A stretch of DNA of 64,000 nucleotides from the NCBI GenBank assembly GCA_007827375.1, contig VISH01000002.1:1823001-1887000 (forward strand). The letters are read 5' to 3'. The notes beneath the pieces were generated by a model, which had not been told where the DNA came from, made no database searches, and was given only the letters and a program-made list of their open reading frames with translations. Both the position numbers and the translations under genes were made by a program. This DNA comes from Alteromonadaceae bacterium 2753L.S.0a.02. Lineage in GTDB: Bacteria > Pseudomonadota > Gammaproteobacteria > Pseudomonadales > Cellvibrionaceae. Below, in pieces: positions 50,466 to 63,100 of the stretch; positions within the stretch are counted from its first letter, which is position 1; each line of letters begins with the position of its first letter.

Positions 50466-53400
50466 CTACTCTGTGTCCATTTCCATGAGCTTGGCATCCA
50501 GAAGCGCTCGCAATTCCGCAAGGCTGGGTTCTTCACTTATAGGCGTTTCAAGCTTGGGCATTACCGGCGCTGCGTTCGCCATTGTCGACTGCATTGAAAA
50601 TGAGGCAACTTGAGGGCTTACAGCTTGATTGAGTGCTTCGTTTGCTGCGCATCGATCGTTAAGCTGTTCACTGAGATGTGCCGCTAACAGCTCGATGGTG
50701 GTGTAATTGAACAGCACAGTACTCGAAAGTTTAATGCCCAGTTTCTTCGACAGCGTATTGCGCAACTCAACGGACATGAGCGAATCGATACCGAGATTTT
50801 TAAAAGGTTCCTGAACATTGAGTGGTGCATCGGGTGCGAGCCTGAGCAGGTGACGCAGCTGATCTTTTAGTAGGGGCAAAACCTCAAGCTGCTGATGTTG
50901 CTGCGTCGCTTGCGTTACAGTTGGGGACAGATCTGGAGTCGTTGAAGGTGATGCAGTTGCAATCTCAGTGTTGCCTGCCAACTTATCGCTGTACTGATTT
51001 TGGAGGTGTTCAGTAAGTGATTTAACGTCCGCGTAGTTGAATAGCAAAGTGCTCGATAACTTTTCGCCAATCGCACGCGACAGAATATTGCGTAACTCCA
51101 CAGACATTAATGAATCGATGCCCATTTCCCGGAACGAAGACTGCTCATTAATAACCGCGTTGTCTTCGAGCCGCAGCACTTTGCGTACGCTCTGGGTGAC
51201 CAGAGTTCGTGCGGAATTTTGACTATTTTCTGCTAACAAGCTTGTTGCCTCACCACGTGCTGTGGCTTGTTGAGCCGCAGTGGTTTCCTCGGTAGAAAGC
51301 AGCAGAGAGGGGAGTTTGCTGTATTGCCGATTCCACTGAGACCAATCTGCTGGAAGTACAGCAACTCGCGCTTCAGCTAACTCGCTCACTCGATTGAGCA
51401 TCGCCAGTGCGGTAGCCGTTGGTAGCGCTTGCATGCCGTTTTCCTGCCAATATTCCTGGGCTGCACTGTTCAATCGGGTGAGCATGCCCACTTCCTTCCA
51501 GGCCCCCCAGTTAACCGCTTGAGCTGCTAAGCCAAGATTGCAGCGATATTGCATTAAGCTGTCTACAAACGCGTTGCCAGCCGCATAACTGGAAGCACCC
51601 GCAGCGCCTAGGAGCGCGGTGGTGGAAGAAAAACAAATAAAATGTTGCAAGGGCATATGTAAACTGGCTTGGTGTAAATACCAGGTACCCAGGGTTTTAG
51701 CAGTGAGTACATCGGCCGCGGCTATCGGATCTTCATCTGCCATCAAGGCGTTATTCATCATACCCGCAGCATGCAAAATTGCCGTGAGCGTAACGCCATC
51801 GCTGTAAATTTCATTGAACAGGCGTTGTACGTCGGCATTGCTGCCCACGTCAACGCTCAGGTATTTGATTGTTTTTCCTTGCATGGACAGCGTTGCAATT
51901 TGTTGCTCTATGGTTTCGTTCAGTGGTCGTCTACCGGTGATATAAAGCGTTTCAATGTCGGAGCTTGCCAGCCACTGAGCAACTGCCCAACCGATGCCGC
52001 CCAGGCCTCCGGTGATTAAGGCCGCAGAAGTGTGCTGCACTGGCGTTTGGCTCGCAGCGCTTCCGGGGCAAAGTTCGATAACCAGTTTTCCTTTATGTTT
52101 TCCTTGCTGCATTACACGGAAGGCTTCTTTGATATTTTCTGCACTGTAGGGCTGGTAGGGAATGCCGGTGAATGCCGGTGATTCCCATACCGTTTGCAAT
52201 GCTTCAAACATTTCGCGAATTTCAGCTGGCTGATCGCGGCTGATTTCAAAAAGTGTGAAGGGATAGTATTCGAAGGCTTTGTTGTACGCTTTAACTTGTT
52301 GTTCGGTAAGTATTTCACGTTCACCAATTTCCACAAAACGACCACCGGCTTTAAGCACGTCGACATTCTTATGGATGTAATCGCCGATAAACGAATTGAG
52401 TACAATATCCACGCCCTGATTTTGTGTATCACGCAATATTTGATCGGCGAAATCCAATGTGCGGCTGTTGTAGATGTGCTTGACGCCTAATTGACGGAGC
52501 AAGGGCCACTTGGGCTCACTGGCTGTGGCATAAACTTCTGCACCAATGACATTGGCGAGATTGATGGCGGCGATACCCACACCGCCTGCCGCTGCGTGTA
52601 TAAGTACCTTGTCGCCTGGTTGCATTTTAGCAAGTGTATTGAGTGCGTAATGGGCGGTTAGGAACGCTGTGGGTATCGTGGCGCTTTCGAATAAACTCAG
52701 GTTTGTAGGTTTTGGTGCTGTGCAATCTTCATGTACGCGCACATGGCTGGCCATACAGCCCGGCGCAAAGCCCATAACCCAATCTCCCGTTTGATAGCGA
52801 CTAACTGCACTGCCGACACGGGTGATTTGTCCGACTGCATCCAAACCGAATCGACATTCATCGTTTTCTTTGCCATTTACCAGTGACGTGTCGATTAAAT
52901 CCAGGGCGGTCACCACGTCATAAAAATTCAGCGCGGATGCAGCTAATTTTATTTCAACATCATGGGCTTCTAAATCTTCGTTGGGTCGGGTTACGTAGTG
53001 AAGGTTGTCGATTGCTCCCTGTTCATCAATCGCGAGTTTAAAGTTACGTTTATCTGCAATTGCGAGCGTGTCCCTGGCAGCTGGCTCTATTTTGCTGAAT
53101 GATTCCAGTCGGTTGATAAATAGTTGATTATTGCGCAGGGCGAATTGATCTTCGTAGCCAAACTGGCCAGCGAAAATCGATTTTAATCTGGAGAAATCGT
53201 CGAGCGGTAACGAGGGGTCCAAATCGATATTGGCGAACCGGCACTGAGGTAATTCCAATACAAGCGAGCGCCCGGCACCCCACAGTGTTGCACTCGGAAA
53301 ATTAACATGAGACTCTGAGCCGTCCACAGCTATGGCGCCCGTAGTCAGTGTGTAAAGCGTAGGATTAGTGCCCGTTACAGAAATAGCTTTAACTATTTCT

Positions 53401-56400
53401 GTAAGCGACATATAACCGTCGTAGGCGGTTTTTCCTACCACTTGATCGGCACTGTCAGAGAACAGTCGCACATTATCGCTGCACAGATGCAGTATGTGCA
53501 CACTCTCCCTGCCAACTTGTGCGTGCGACAGGATTGCAGGTAATTCTTCCAGGGCAACCATCTGCGCAGTGACACCTTCCTGTTTCAAGCAATGTTGCAA
53601 GGTTTCTGCGGTATTTGCGTTGGCGGTGCTGGAGTAGCCTGTAATTAACCAACGTCCAGCGGGAAGTTGTTGCTGGGTTTTGGCGATATTACTTACCTGC
53701 CAGCGATTGCGGTACAGCCACTTGTCGTCACCGCGTTGTTCCATAATACTATTTTCGCTTGCGGTGCGCTTGTTGGTGTCTGAGGCTGAGGGCAGCAGTT
53801 GTGCGCGGTTTACGCATTTCATGGTGTAGCCTTCAACCTGAGCAATACATTCGCCATTCAAGGAATAGATGGCTAAGTTAGCTTTTACGGAATGTTCCGT
53901 TTTTTCTTGCAGTGTTGCTTTAACGAAAACCTGTTTCTCGGCATTGCGATGCAGCTTCACACGATCTTTACCTAATGTAATAAAAATCGCGTCTGTACTA
54001 CTCCGATCCAATAATTCCAGAATTGCATGGCAGCACGAGTCGAGGTGAGCAGGATGAAAACCGTATTCGCCAAATTCATTGGCAATACTAGGGTGCGCTT
54101 CCACCAGTGCAACGGTTGTATTGGAGTCCTGATGTATTACCCGCGTCATTCCTTGGTGGGCCGGGCCGAATAGATAACCGTAGCGGTTTAAATCGACATA
54201 GAGCTGTTCGTTGTGCGGCAAGCGTTGCAATTCGGCAACTTGAGCTAGGATACCTGTCTCTAACATAGCTGGCGCTGCAGGAGCGGCTTTAGTTGCAGTG
54301 CAGTGCAGTGTCCAGGCGTTGTCGCCTTGATTTTGAGCAGCGGCTTCCGGTGCGCTGTAGAGCGTAATCTGGTCGCCCTCAATTTCCACCTGAATGTAGA
54401 CACCTTCATTGTCGGGCAGATATAAACCGGCGTGATAGCTGATATCTTCAAGCGTAACACTGGTGGTATTCGTTAACTTGCGTACGGCTGCCGTGATAAT
54501 TTCCAAATAGGCGGTTGCCGGCACCACAACCTGCTCAAGGAAACCGTGATCGCGCAAAAAGGGAACCTGATGGGGTGCGAGGTACTGTTGAAATAAGTGT
54601 TTGCGGGTGTTTGGCATAACCAGCTTGCTGCCCAATAGAGGATGTATGCCAAACTGGGTTTGAATTCCTTTTGGACGCACGATCTCTTGAGGCACAGCTG
54701 ATTCGAATTGTGAAATTTTTGGTGCTGGTAAGCGCAATTCTTCACGGATAAACGCGGACACAGGTGTAGCGATAATACGAGCACTTGAGCCCTGATAAAA
54801 CGGCTGCCAGTTAATGTTATAACCTCTGAGATACAATGCTTCGCACACGCTAATAAGAATGGTGGGTTGATTGGCGAGAGCGCTCATATCAACAATACCG
54901 GCACCACTGTATATTACTGAACAATCGATTGTGAAACTGCCGTCATCATCCAGGGGTACGGCTTGTTGACGCTCGGCCGTTAATACCTGATACCAAGTGT
55001 CGAAATCATAATGTTGAGTCAATAGGCTGCCATTTAACAGGCAGGTGCTATTGCTACCGGATTTGGTAATTTTTGTTAACGTATGATGTTTGCCCGCGAT
55101 AAAAGAACTGCAGGTTTTAATTGCATCGTCAAAGCTGATCATTTTAGCGGCGGCTTCGGCTGCCAACAACGCAATACCTTGTGCGTTGATATACTGGAAG
55201 CCGCCACACAGATCTTGCAGCAATTTAATAAAGGCAAAATATCGGCTGAATTGTTCGGGCAGCGCACGATATTCCTCAAGAAATTCGGGCATTTGTGCAT
55301 CGTCTTTATCACTATCGCCAAACGCACTCTGGCAAGAAGCATAGCAAGTTGCATAGTAGATTGACTGCTGTAATAAATTATCGTGTAGGGTGTTTATCAG
55401 TTTGTCGGCATCCGCGATATCTAAGCGCAAGGCCGGTAGATCTGTACCCTCCTGAATGACCGCTTCTGAAGGTTTTTGCAGTAGTCCCCCGAGTTGTTGG
55501 CGCAGTTCGTCAGACGTGTTGAATCGCAGCAGAGCGCGATAATTAGATGCACCTTTACCGCGATTCATTGAGTAGCAGAAATCACTCAGGGATAAGTTTG
55601 ACTGAGACTCAGCGTAATGCAGGGTGCTTTGCACGAGTTCACGCAATCGTTCTGGTGATTTGCCACTCAGAGCCAATATCTGTTCGTTGGATTGAGTAAT
55701 GTCATGGTGTTGCGCTGCTTGCGGTGCCTCTGTGAAAATGGCGTGACCATTGGTACCGCTAAAACCGAAGGAACTGACTCCCGCAAAACGTTTACCGTTG
55801 ATGGGTTGCCAGGGTTCTACCTGCTGCACGACGCGTAAGGGCAGTTTTTCCCAGGGGATAAAACTGGAGGGTTTGTCAAAATGCAGGTTGGGCACTAGCG
55901 TTTTATGCTGCAAGCACAACACGGTTTTTAGCATACCTGCAATACCAGCTGCGGCTTCTGCATGGCCGATATTTGATTTACAAGATCCGATAGCGAGTGG
56001 CTGTTCGCGTTTTCCTAAAACTCGACCGAGTGCTTGTAATTCGATAGGGTCACCGAGTGGCGTACCCGTGCCGTGAGTTTCAATGAAGCTCAGATCATTG
56101 GGACTTAAACCAGCAGTTTGCAGAGCTTGTTCAACCAGGCGTTGTTGCGAATCGCCGTTCGGTGCGGTTAAACCAATACCTTCACCGTCGTGATTAATGG
56201 CAGTACCTTGTAATACCGCCACAATATTGTCGTTGTCGGCGAGAGCTTTACTCAGACGTTTCAACACCAAAATGCCGCCGCCTTCTGAGCGAACGTAACC
56301 GTCAGCCGCTTCATCGAAAGTCTTACAGCGGCCGGCAGGAGATAACGCACTGGTTTTGCAAAAATAAATGGTATTTTCTGGCGATAACATGAGGTTGACA

Positions 56401-57110
56401 CCACCAACCAACGCAAGCTCACATTCATCGGCAAGAATACTCTGGCGAGCCAGATGCAAAGCAACCAGAGATGACGAACACGCGGTATCGATACTGAGAG
56501 TGGGGCCACCCAAATCGAGCAACTGCGAAATACGACCACTGGCAATACTGGGCGCGCAACCTGTAAAGGAATACACATCAATATCGTTTAAATCATTGGA
56601 GTGGATGTGGAATCGCGAATAGTCGTTTGTGGCCATACCCACGAAAAGCCCTGTACGTTTGCGTGATTCAGCCTTGCGTGGCGCAATTCCAGAACGTTCT
56701 AGGGCTTCCCAACTGAGTTCAAGCAACAGACGCTGCTGAGGGTCCATGCTTTGCGATTCACGTTTCGAGAGACCAAACAGATCACGATCAAAGTGATACA
56801 CATCATCGATGAAGCCACCTTGGCGTACATACATTTTCCCGGGCTCGGCTGGGTCTTCGTTGAAATACTTGTTGATATCCCAACGATCACCAGGAATATC
56901 AGTAATGGCATCTTTACCACTGTAGAGTAGTTGCCAAAAATCCTCGGGAGATGAAACGCCTCCGGGTAAACGGCAAGACATGCCCACCACCGCGATGGGT
57001 TCATTTTTCTGGTAGCTTATATCCTCCAGTTTTTTGCGCATGGCTTTAACCGCAAGCAGTGCTCGTTGACTTGGGTTTAATTTGGAAGAGGGGGTGTTTG
57101 CAGTTGTCAT
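50466..57110 (-). CDS. AT-less type I polyketide synthase: KS-DH-psiKR-ER-KR-ACP-ACP
   Basis: A 2214-residue full-reducing module. KS (~36-470) has Cys211 in DTACSSS, HGTGTPLGD and SNIGHAEAAAG. No acyltransferase (no GHSxG) follows; only linker remains to ~830, so malonyl loading must be in trans. DH (~835-1110) has His855 in RDHGFLE and Asp1024 in HLDSCCH. A structural KR half (~1150-1330) precedes ER (~1385-1690; HAAAGGVGIAAI at 1505) and catalytic KR (~1695-1890; TGGLGGIG, Tyr1842). Two ACPs carry Ser2000 and Ser2110 in GIDSLMS. There is no thioesterase. The start overlaps the preceding PKS gene by 4 bases, and the N-terminal ~35 residues look like a docking helix. Confidence 0.92.
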   Translation of the reverse strand: MTTANTPSSKLNPSQRALLAVKAMRKKLEDISYQKNEPIAVVGMSCRLPGGVSSPEDFWQLLYSGKDAITDIPGDRWDINKYFNEDPAEPGKMYVRQGGFIDDVYHFDRDLFGLSKRESQSMDPQQRLLLELSWEALERSGIAPRKAESRKRTGLFVGMATNDYSRFHIHSNDLNDIDVYSFTGCAPSIASGRISQLLDLGGPTLSIDTACSSSLVALHLARQSILADECELALVGGVNLMLSPENTIYFCKTSALSPAGRCKTFDEAADGYVRSEGGGILVLKRLSKALADNDNIVAVLQGTAINHDGEGIGLTAPNGDSQQRLVEQALQTAGLSPNDLSFIETHGTGTPLGDPIELQALGRVLGKREQPLAIGSCKSNIGHAEAAAGIAGMLKTVLCLQHKTLVPNLHFDKPSSFIPWEKLPLRVVQQVEPWQPINGKRFAGVSSFGFSGTNGHAIFTEAPQAAQHHDITQSNEQILALSGKSPERLRELVQSTLHYAESQSNLSLSDFCYSMNRGKGASNYRALLRFNTSDELRQQLGGLLQKPSEAVIQEGTDLPALRLDIADADKLINTLHDNLLQQSIYYATCYASCQSAFGDSDKDDAQMPEFLEEYRALPEQFSRYFAFIKLLQDLCGGFQYINAQGIALLAAEAAAKMISFDDAIKTCSSFIAGKHHTLTKITKSGSNSTCLLNGSLLTQHYDFDTWYQVLTAERQQAVPLDDDGSFTIDCSVIYSGAGIVDMSALANQPTILISVCEALYLRGYNINWQPFYQGSSARIIATPVSAFIREELRLPAPKISQFESAVPQEIVRPKGIQTQFGIHPLLGSKLVMPNTRKHLFQQYLAPHQVPFLRDHGFLEQVVVPATAYLEIITAAVRKLTNTTSVTLEDISYHAGLYLPDNEGVYIQVEIEGDQITLYSAPEAAAQNQGDNAWTLHCTATKAAPAAPAMLETGILAQVAELQRLPHNEQLYVDLNRYGYLFGPAHQGMTRVIHQDSNTTVALVEAHPSIANEFGEYGFHPAHLDSCCHAILELLDRSSTDAIFITLGKDRVKLHRNAEKQVFVKATLQEKTEHSVKANLAIYSLNGECIAQVEGYTMKCVNRAQLLPSASDTNKRTASENSIMEQRGDDKWLYRNRWQVSNIAKTQQQLPAGRWLITGYSSTANANTAETLQHCLKQEGVTAQMVALEELPAILSHAQVGRESVHILHLCSDNVRLFSDSADQVVGKTAYDGYMSLTEIVKAISVTGTNPTLYTLTTGAIAVDGSESHVNFPSATLWGAGRSLVLELPQCRFANIDLDPSLPLDDFSRLKSIFAGQFGYEDQFALRNNQLFINRLESFSKIEPAARDTLAIADKRNFKLAIDEQGAIDNLHYVTRPNEDLEAHDVEIKLAASALNFYDVVTALDLIDTSLVNGKENDECRFGLDAVGQITRVGSAVSRYQTGDWVMGFAPGCMASHVRVHEDCTAPKPTNLSLFESATIPTAFLTAHYALNTLAKMQPGDKVLIHAAAGGVGIAAINLANVIGAEVYATASEPKWPLLRQLGVKHIYNSRTLDFADQILRDTQNQGVDIVLNSFIGDYIHKNVDVLKAGGRFVEIGEREILTEQQVKAYNKAFEYYPFTLFEISRDQPAEIREMFEALQTVWESPAFTGIPYQPYSAENIKEAFRVMQQGKHKGKLVIELCPGSAASQTPVQHTSAALITGGLGGIGWAVAQWLASSDIETLYITGRRPLNETIEQQIATLSMQGKTIKYLSVDVGSNADVQRLFNEIYSDGVTLTAILHAAGMMNNALMADEDPIAAADVLTAKTLGTWYLHQASLHMPLQHFICFSSTTALLGAAGASSYAAGNAFVDSLMQYRCNLGLAAQAVNWGAWKEVGMLTRLNSAAQEYWQENGMQALPTATALAMLNRVSELAEARVAVLPADWSQWNRQYSKLPSLLLSTEETTAAQQATARGEATSLLAENSQNSARTLVTQSVRKVLRLEDNAVINEQSSFREMGIDSLMSVELRNILSRAIGEKLSSTLLFNYADVKSLTEHLQNQYSDKLAGNTEIATASPSTTPDLSPTVTQATQQHQQLEVLPLLKDQLRHLLRLAPDAPLNVQEPFKNLGIDSLMSVELRNTLSKKLGIKLSSTVLFNYTTIELLAAHLSEQLNDRCAANEALNQAVSPQVASFSMQSTMANAAPVMPKLETPISEEPSLAELRALLDAKLMEMDTE

Positions 57111-60100
57111 GCTTCTAAAATCCTTTCTATTTCGTCGAGTTCTGATTCAAGTAATTGCTCTACTTGGTCCTGATTTAAAGTGTGTATATCAATTTCGTTT
57201 AGGGCATTGCTGGTATCGACAGTGTGACTGGCTGAACGCTCCAGAGGAATCTCATTACCCTTGTTCTGTGTTTCGTTATCGTTGTCAGTCTGTTGCTCTG
57301 CTTCCTCCAACTGGGCCACGATGTAATCGCTTAACTGGTTAAGGTTTGGATAATCGAATATGATTGTGGCCGGGAAATAGCAGTTGAGATTATTGGCGAG
57401 TGTGGTTCGGAATGACACAGCCATCAGAGAATCAAAACCGATGCTTAGGAAGGATCGGTTGGCTTCCACCGCGTCTGACTCGTTAAAACCGAGAATGTTG
57501 CGAACTTGCTTGCGTAAAAACTGGATAACCAGGCGCTTGCGCTCCGCCGAGGCCAAACCCACAACACAGAATGCTGCAATGTCATCATCCGCTTGCGACG
57601 TTTCCTCTAAATGGACACCGGCGCTGGTGCGTTGTGCCAGGTTGCGCAGTAGTGAAGGAATTTTAGCTACCGGGTAGTGTTGCAGCAGCGCATTCCAGTC
57701 GTACGGCAGTACTGCGAGTTGTGCCGGTGTTTTTGTATTGCTACAAATTGCAGACAGATATTGCATGCCATGGTCAGCACTCAGGCTGCCGAAAGATGCG
57801 TTGGTCCATGTTTTACGACGACTATCCTGTTCTGCTGCCATGCCGGCGCCAGCCCAGGGGCCCCAATTCACCGCGGTGGCAGCGAGTCCGAGGTTTCTTC
57901 GGTATTGTGCGAACGCATCCATAAACCCATTAGCAATAGCGTAGTTTGCCTGCCCGGCAGCGCCTAATAATGAAGACGCTGATGAGTACAGCACAAAGAA
58001 GTCCAAAGGAATATTTTCCGTACACTGGTGTAAATGCCATGTTCCGGAGACCTTCGGCGATAGCACACTGTGAAATTGTTGCTGTGTTAAGTTGGTAAAT
58101 GCACCGTCTTCCAGTAAACCCGCGAGATGGATCACACCTTTCAGTGTGTCGCGCTGCTTGTTAATGAAAACTTGTAAAGCATCCCGATTCGCCAGATCGA
58201 TAGCGGCGTGAACAACTTCCGCTCCTCGTTGCTTTATAGATTCCATAAATTTATGTTGTGAAGCGTCTGGCTCGCGGCGTGATACTAATAACAATTTTTT
58301 AGCACCGAGCTTGAGTAGATGCTCTGTTGCCAGTTGGCCGAGACTACCAAATGCGCCGGTGATCAGGTAACTTCCTTCGTCATGGACAAATTGCGGTAAT
58401 TCCGCAGTTGCCTCTACTGGTTTCAGGCGGGGTACTTGAAGATCGGCACCTACTTGGAAATGATCTTCCTGGGTTTGCGAAAATATCTGCAGTAATTGAT
58501 TTTCCGATACACCATTTTTATCTATGTCAATAAAGCCGCCCCACAATTGCGGGTACTCAATGGCCAGTACCCGGGCCAGACTCACAAAGCAACGTTCCAG
58601 AGTTGGCAACTGTTCATTCGTTTGAATTGCCAGATAAAGCTTAATACCAGGGGAATAAACCGTGTTGTCGAAGCGACGAATCAGCGCTTGAATTTGTTCG
58701 ACGCCACTGAGGAGATGTTGTTGTATTTCACTACCTTGTGCGGCATAGACTGGTTCAATAGTGTGTATGACATTAACCGGCAATTGCGTTGCTAGCGCTT
58801 GTTGTAAACTGTCTTCGCCTTGGAAACTACGCAACCGTGATGTGCTTTGAAGAGGCTTGTGCAACGAACTACCACTGAATACTACGACGGGATTCTGCTG
58901 CTCGGCGGCATTTTCCGTTGGCAGTGTCTGCCAATCAATTGCGTAGCTTAAATCGGTTTCGCGCTGACTTTGGGCCAAGGCCATTAAGGCTTCTTTTGAG
59001 GCCCTCAATACTTGCATTTCCTTGAAATAGGCAACCACTTCGCCGCTTTCGGTATACAGATATATATCGATGGAAAGCGAATCTTTTTTCAAATCATCTT
59101 TGGTAATGACATGAGACCACACAGTAACTGGTACGGGGCGGTAAAAATGTACTTCGTTAACGCCGAGGGGTAGGTAAGCCTGGCGAGTTTCCTTTTGCAG
59201 CCCTGTTGAAGACATGCCGGGTACAAATACTTGAAAACACGCATCCAAAAATGCCGGATGTATGGCGTACTGGTCTCGGCTTGGTAACAACGAATCTACG
59301 AGTGTCACTAAACCCAGTGCTTCGCCATCGCGGCGATACAATTGTTTAACGCATTGGAATTGCGGCCCCCAACAAAAACCAATATCGACGCTTTCTTTAT
59401 AAAATTCATCGACGGCGATCGTATTGCTCATACGGTTGATAATATTTTCAGTAGTTATCGATTGCGGTGTGCTTATAGGTGCGCTGGGTTGTAACAAACA
59501 GCTAAAGTGTTCATGCCATTGTTGCGAATTTCGCTCACGGCTGAAAATCGATAGTGCCTGACTGCCATCCTGTTGGGGGCTTGCTGAAAACTGCACGCGC
59601 TGTACTTGGTCATCATCAGGCAGAAGTGCGCGAATAAAGGTGAGGTTTGAAAACCGATAATTTTCATGGGGCCATAACTCACCAGCCACAGTTAATGCAT
59701 AGGCTACATACATGGAACCAGGTACTACCACTGAATCGTATATGCGATGATCGGTAAGGTAGGGTAGGTTGCCAAGATCGTAGCGCGTTTCGAACAGGGT
59801 GTTACTGATTTGTGGGCTATCCAGTGGCAAGCCTAGAAACACATTGTCTGCGGCAATCTGTGTTTCGGCAGCCAGCTGTACAGGGCTTTTTGTATTGAGA
59901 TATTCCGCTGGAATTGTGAATTCGCGCCCTTGAAACTCCAAACCGGGTAGCGCAATTTTTTGCAGTCGCTCTGGATAATGCTTCTCCCAGTCCACATCGT
60001 GCCCCTTGAGCCACTGTTCAAGTCCATCATGAAATAATTTTTTTGACTCAACTGTATAGGGTTGGAAGGCCTCATCAATTTTCTGAAATTGTACGTGTTC

Positions 60101-63100
60101 ATCTGTTTCGTTACTCAGCCAGTTGACAAGATGATGCGTTAATTGTTGGAGATTTTCACATGGCACAGCGAGACGGTAATTGAAATGTTCACGCCCCAAT
60201 TGGAGGGTGTAGCAGAGATTGTCGAAAGAAATGTTGTTGTGCTGTAAAAAATGCAGAGTTCTTTGCACCACAGATTCCAGCTGTGATCTACTCGGCGCAG
60301 AAAAAATAGCCGCTTGTGAACCCAATTTCGAACTTGCTGCTACCTTGGTATTAAGAGCGGGTGCTTCCTCAATAATGACGTGGCCATTGGAACCACCGGC
60401 TCCGAAGGATGATATACCCGCGCGACGCGGCAATTCGGCCGTGGATTCCCATGTTTGGGGGTGGTATTGAATTTTGAGTGGTGTGGTTTCAAAATCGATC
60501 TTGCTGTTGGGCGGCAATGGCGTTTGCGACGCATCATAATTCCCCTGAGTAAGGGAAGGCACAAGCGTTTGATGTTTCATTTGTAGCAAACATTTAACAA
60601 TTCCCGCCAGTGCAGCGCAGGATTCCAGGTGGCCGATATTTGATTTTACAGAACCTATCGCGCACCAATGCTTATCGCTAAGTTCGTACGGTGTTGTTTC
60701 GAGCATTGCTTCCGCTGCACTGAATCCCTCAGTGACACCTCTAATTTCGATTGGGTCGCCAAGATTGGTTGCAGTGCCGTGTGCTTCAATATAGGAAATT
60801 GAGCGCGGGTGAATATTCGCTTCCACCAGTGCTTGACTTATCAATCTGGCATGTGCAGTGGGGCTTGGTACAGTGAAACCATTGGTTTTTCCGCCGGAAT
60901 TAACTGCTGTACTTTTGATAACACCGTGAATGACATCGCCGTCGGCCAAGGCCTTGGACAGAGGTTTTAGCAAAAGTGCACACACTCCTTCGCCAAAGAG
61001 AGTACCGTCAGCGGCATCGGAGAAAGGAGAGCAATTACCGCTCTTAGATATCATTTGCATCTGCGCGTATTGAATTAAGCGACTCGGGTGTGCAATAAAA
61101 TTAACACCGCCAACGATGGCTGTTTCACATTCACCTCGTTTAAGACTGTGGCAGGCAAGATGTAAAGCCGATGCAGATGATGAGCAGGCAGAATCTATCG
61201 CGAGGCTGGGTCCGTTTAAATCAAAATAGTAAGAGACTCGATTGGGTATTTGATAAAAATCGCTCATGCGGTAGTGACTCCAACCAGACAATGCTGCCTG
61301 GTAAGCGTTAAGCGCATAGTCACTGGAAATTACGCCGAGATAAACGCCGGTGTTACGGGGCAATGTGTTTCGAGTATAGCCCGCATTTTCTATCGTTCCC
61401 CATACCGCCTGTAAGAAGAGGCGTTGTTGCGGGTCCATGGTTTCGGCTTCACGAGGTGAAATGCCGAAAAACTGATGATCAAACTTAAATCCGTTATTGA
61501 TAAAGCCGCCGCGTGTACAGTAAGTTTTGTCGGCCATGCTCATATCTGCCGAATAATAGCTGTCTGCATCCCAGCGTTCTCTGGGAATGTCGCTCATACT
61601 ACAGATGCCGTTTTTAAGATTTTCCCAAAAATCTTCCAGGTTATCAGCGCCTGGGAAGCGACCATCCATGCCAATAATTGCAATATCCTCGCTGGAACTG
61701 ACGTTCTGCTGGACCACTTCCGAGTTTTGTAAAAGTGAGCGTCCCGAAATCTTATCAACAATATCCTGCAGGTTGCGGGTTTCAAAAAGGAGAGTTTGTG
61801 GCAGGTTTGGAAATTCGGATTTTAAAGCAACAGTAAGGTCGACAATCTTGTAGGATTCGTCAACGATATTTTCGATAGGTGCCTGCAGTGAAATCACATT
61901 GGGGTTTAGCGACAACACGCGTGAAAAAATCTGGATTACCCGTTGTGCACATTCTTCTTGAGATTGCCCATTAGGCGGGTGTGTGTCTGACTTTTTAATT
62001 GTGGCAATGTCGGGTGTAATGGCTTGATGTAACAACTGTTCGCTTTTAAGTGGGAAAATGGTGTTCTCAAACAAAACTTGCAACTGATTTGCACTGGCGG
62101 CGGCTTTGCGAGCCGACTTTTGAGCATGGCCAGTACTGTTTCCGGGTGACTTGGCCGAGGCTGGGTCGAATTGCAGTTCAATTAAATCGTTTACCTTAAA
62201 ACGCAGTCGCGTTTTTTCCTGGCTCGGGTCAATTTTATCTGCGTAACCTAATTGGTCGCAGACGATGTTTAAAAAATTGGCAATAGGTTCGTTTTTAGCC
62301 GATGCGATATATTCGAAATCCACCCATTCAAAATCCCGTGCTTGCGCCAGCTCCGCGATATTCGCGAGTATTTTCTGCTCGACACCACGGCCCAGAACCC
62401 GGCAACTGAGTAAAAAGGTATCGACAAACAAAGCCTTATCCTGTGGGGCTGCCAATACCAAGCCAACTGTGCCGTAATCACCAAAACGATCAGTTACAGT
62501 AAGTGTGAAAGCGAGATAGTTGGATTCAGTGAGTTCGACAATATCCCGTTCACTTCGGCGCCGAGTGCTAAGATTAAATTGGTTGGTGCGTTTGGTCAGT
62601 TGCGCTGCGCGGGAGATGGAAGAATCATCCAAATCGTGAAAGTCGACACGTAAATTGAGTGATGCTAAAAAGCTGCCAAAGTCAGTGTTGTTTTTTGCGG
62701 CTTCCTGACGTTCCTTATCCTGCTGATACATCTGTGTGCGGGCTTTGTCTTCCTGGGTAACCTGATGCTTATCCAAAACCCAGAGGTGATCAATAAACTG
62801 ATCGAACTCTTGTGAATTTTGGGGGGCTTGCAGGGTTAGCACCTCGGGTAGTTGAGTTCGCACCTCGGCACATTCCACCGGGTTATCATCAATAAAAATG
62901 AAACTGTCCAGGCCTAAGTTGAGATTACTCGCCAAGGTTTCTAGATTTTCAGACTTAAGCTGCCAGTTGATCATGGCATCAACCAAATCTGCTCGTCTTA
63001 ATACCATATCGCCGTGCTGCTCGAAAACATCCCACACGGCCTGTTCGCGATTTTTACTGCACAGGCACAATAAAATGCCTTTGTCTTTTTGAGCAATCAG

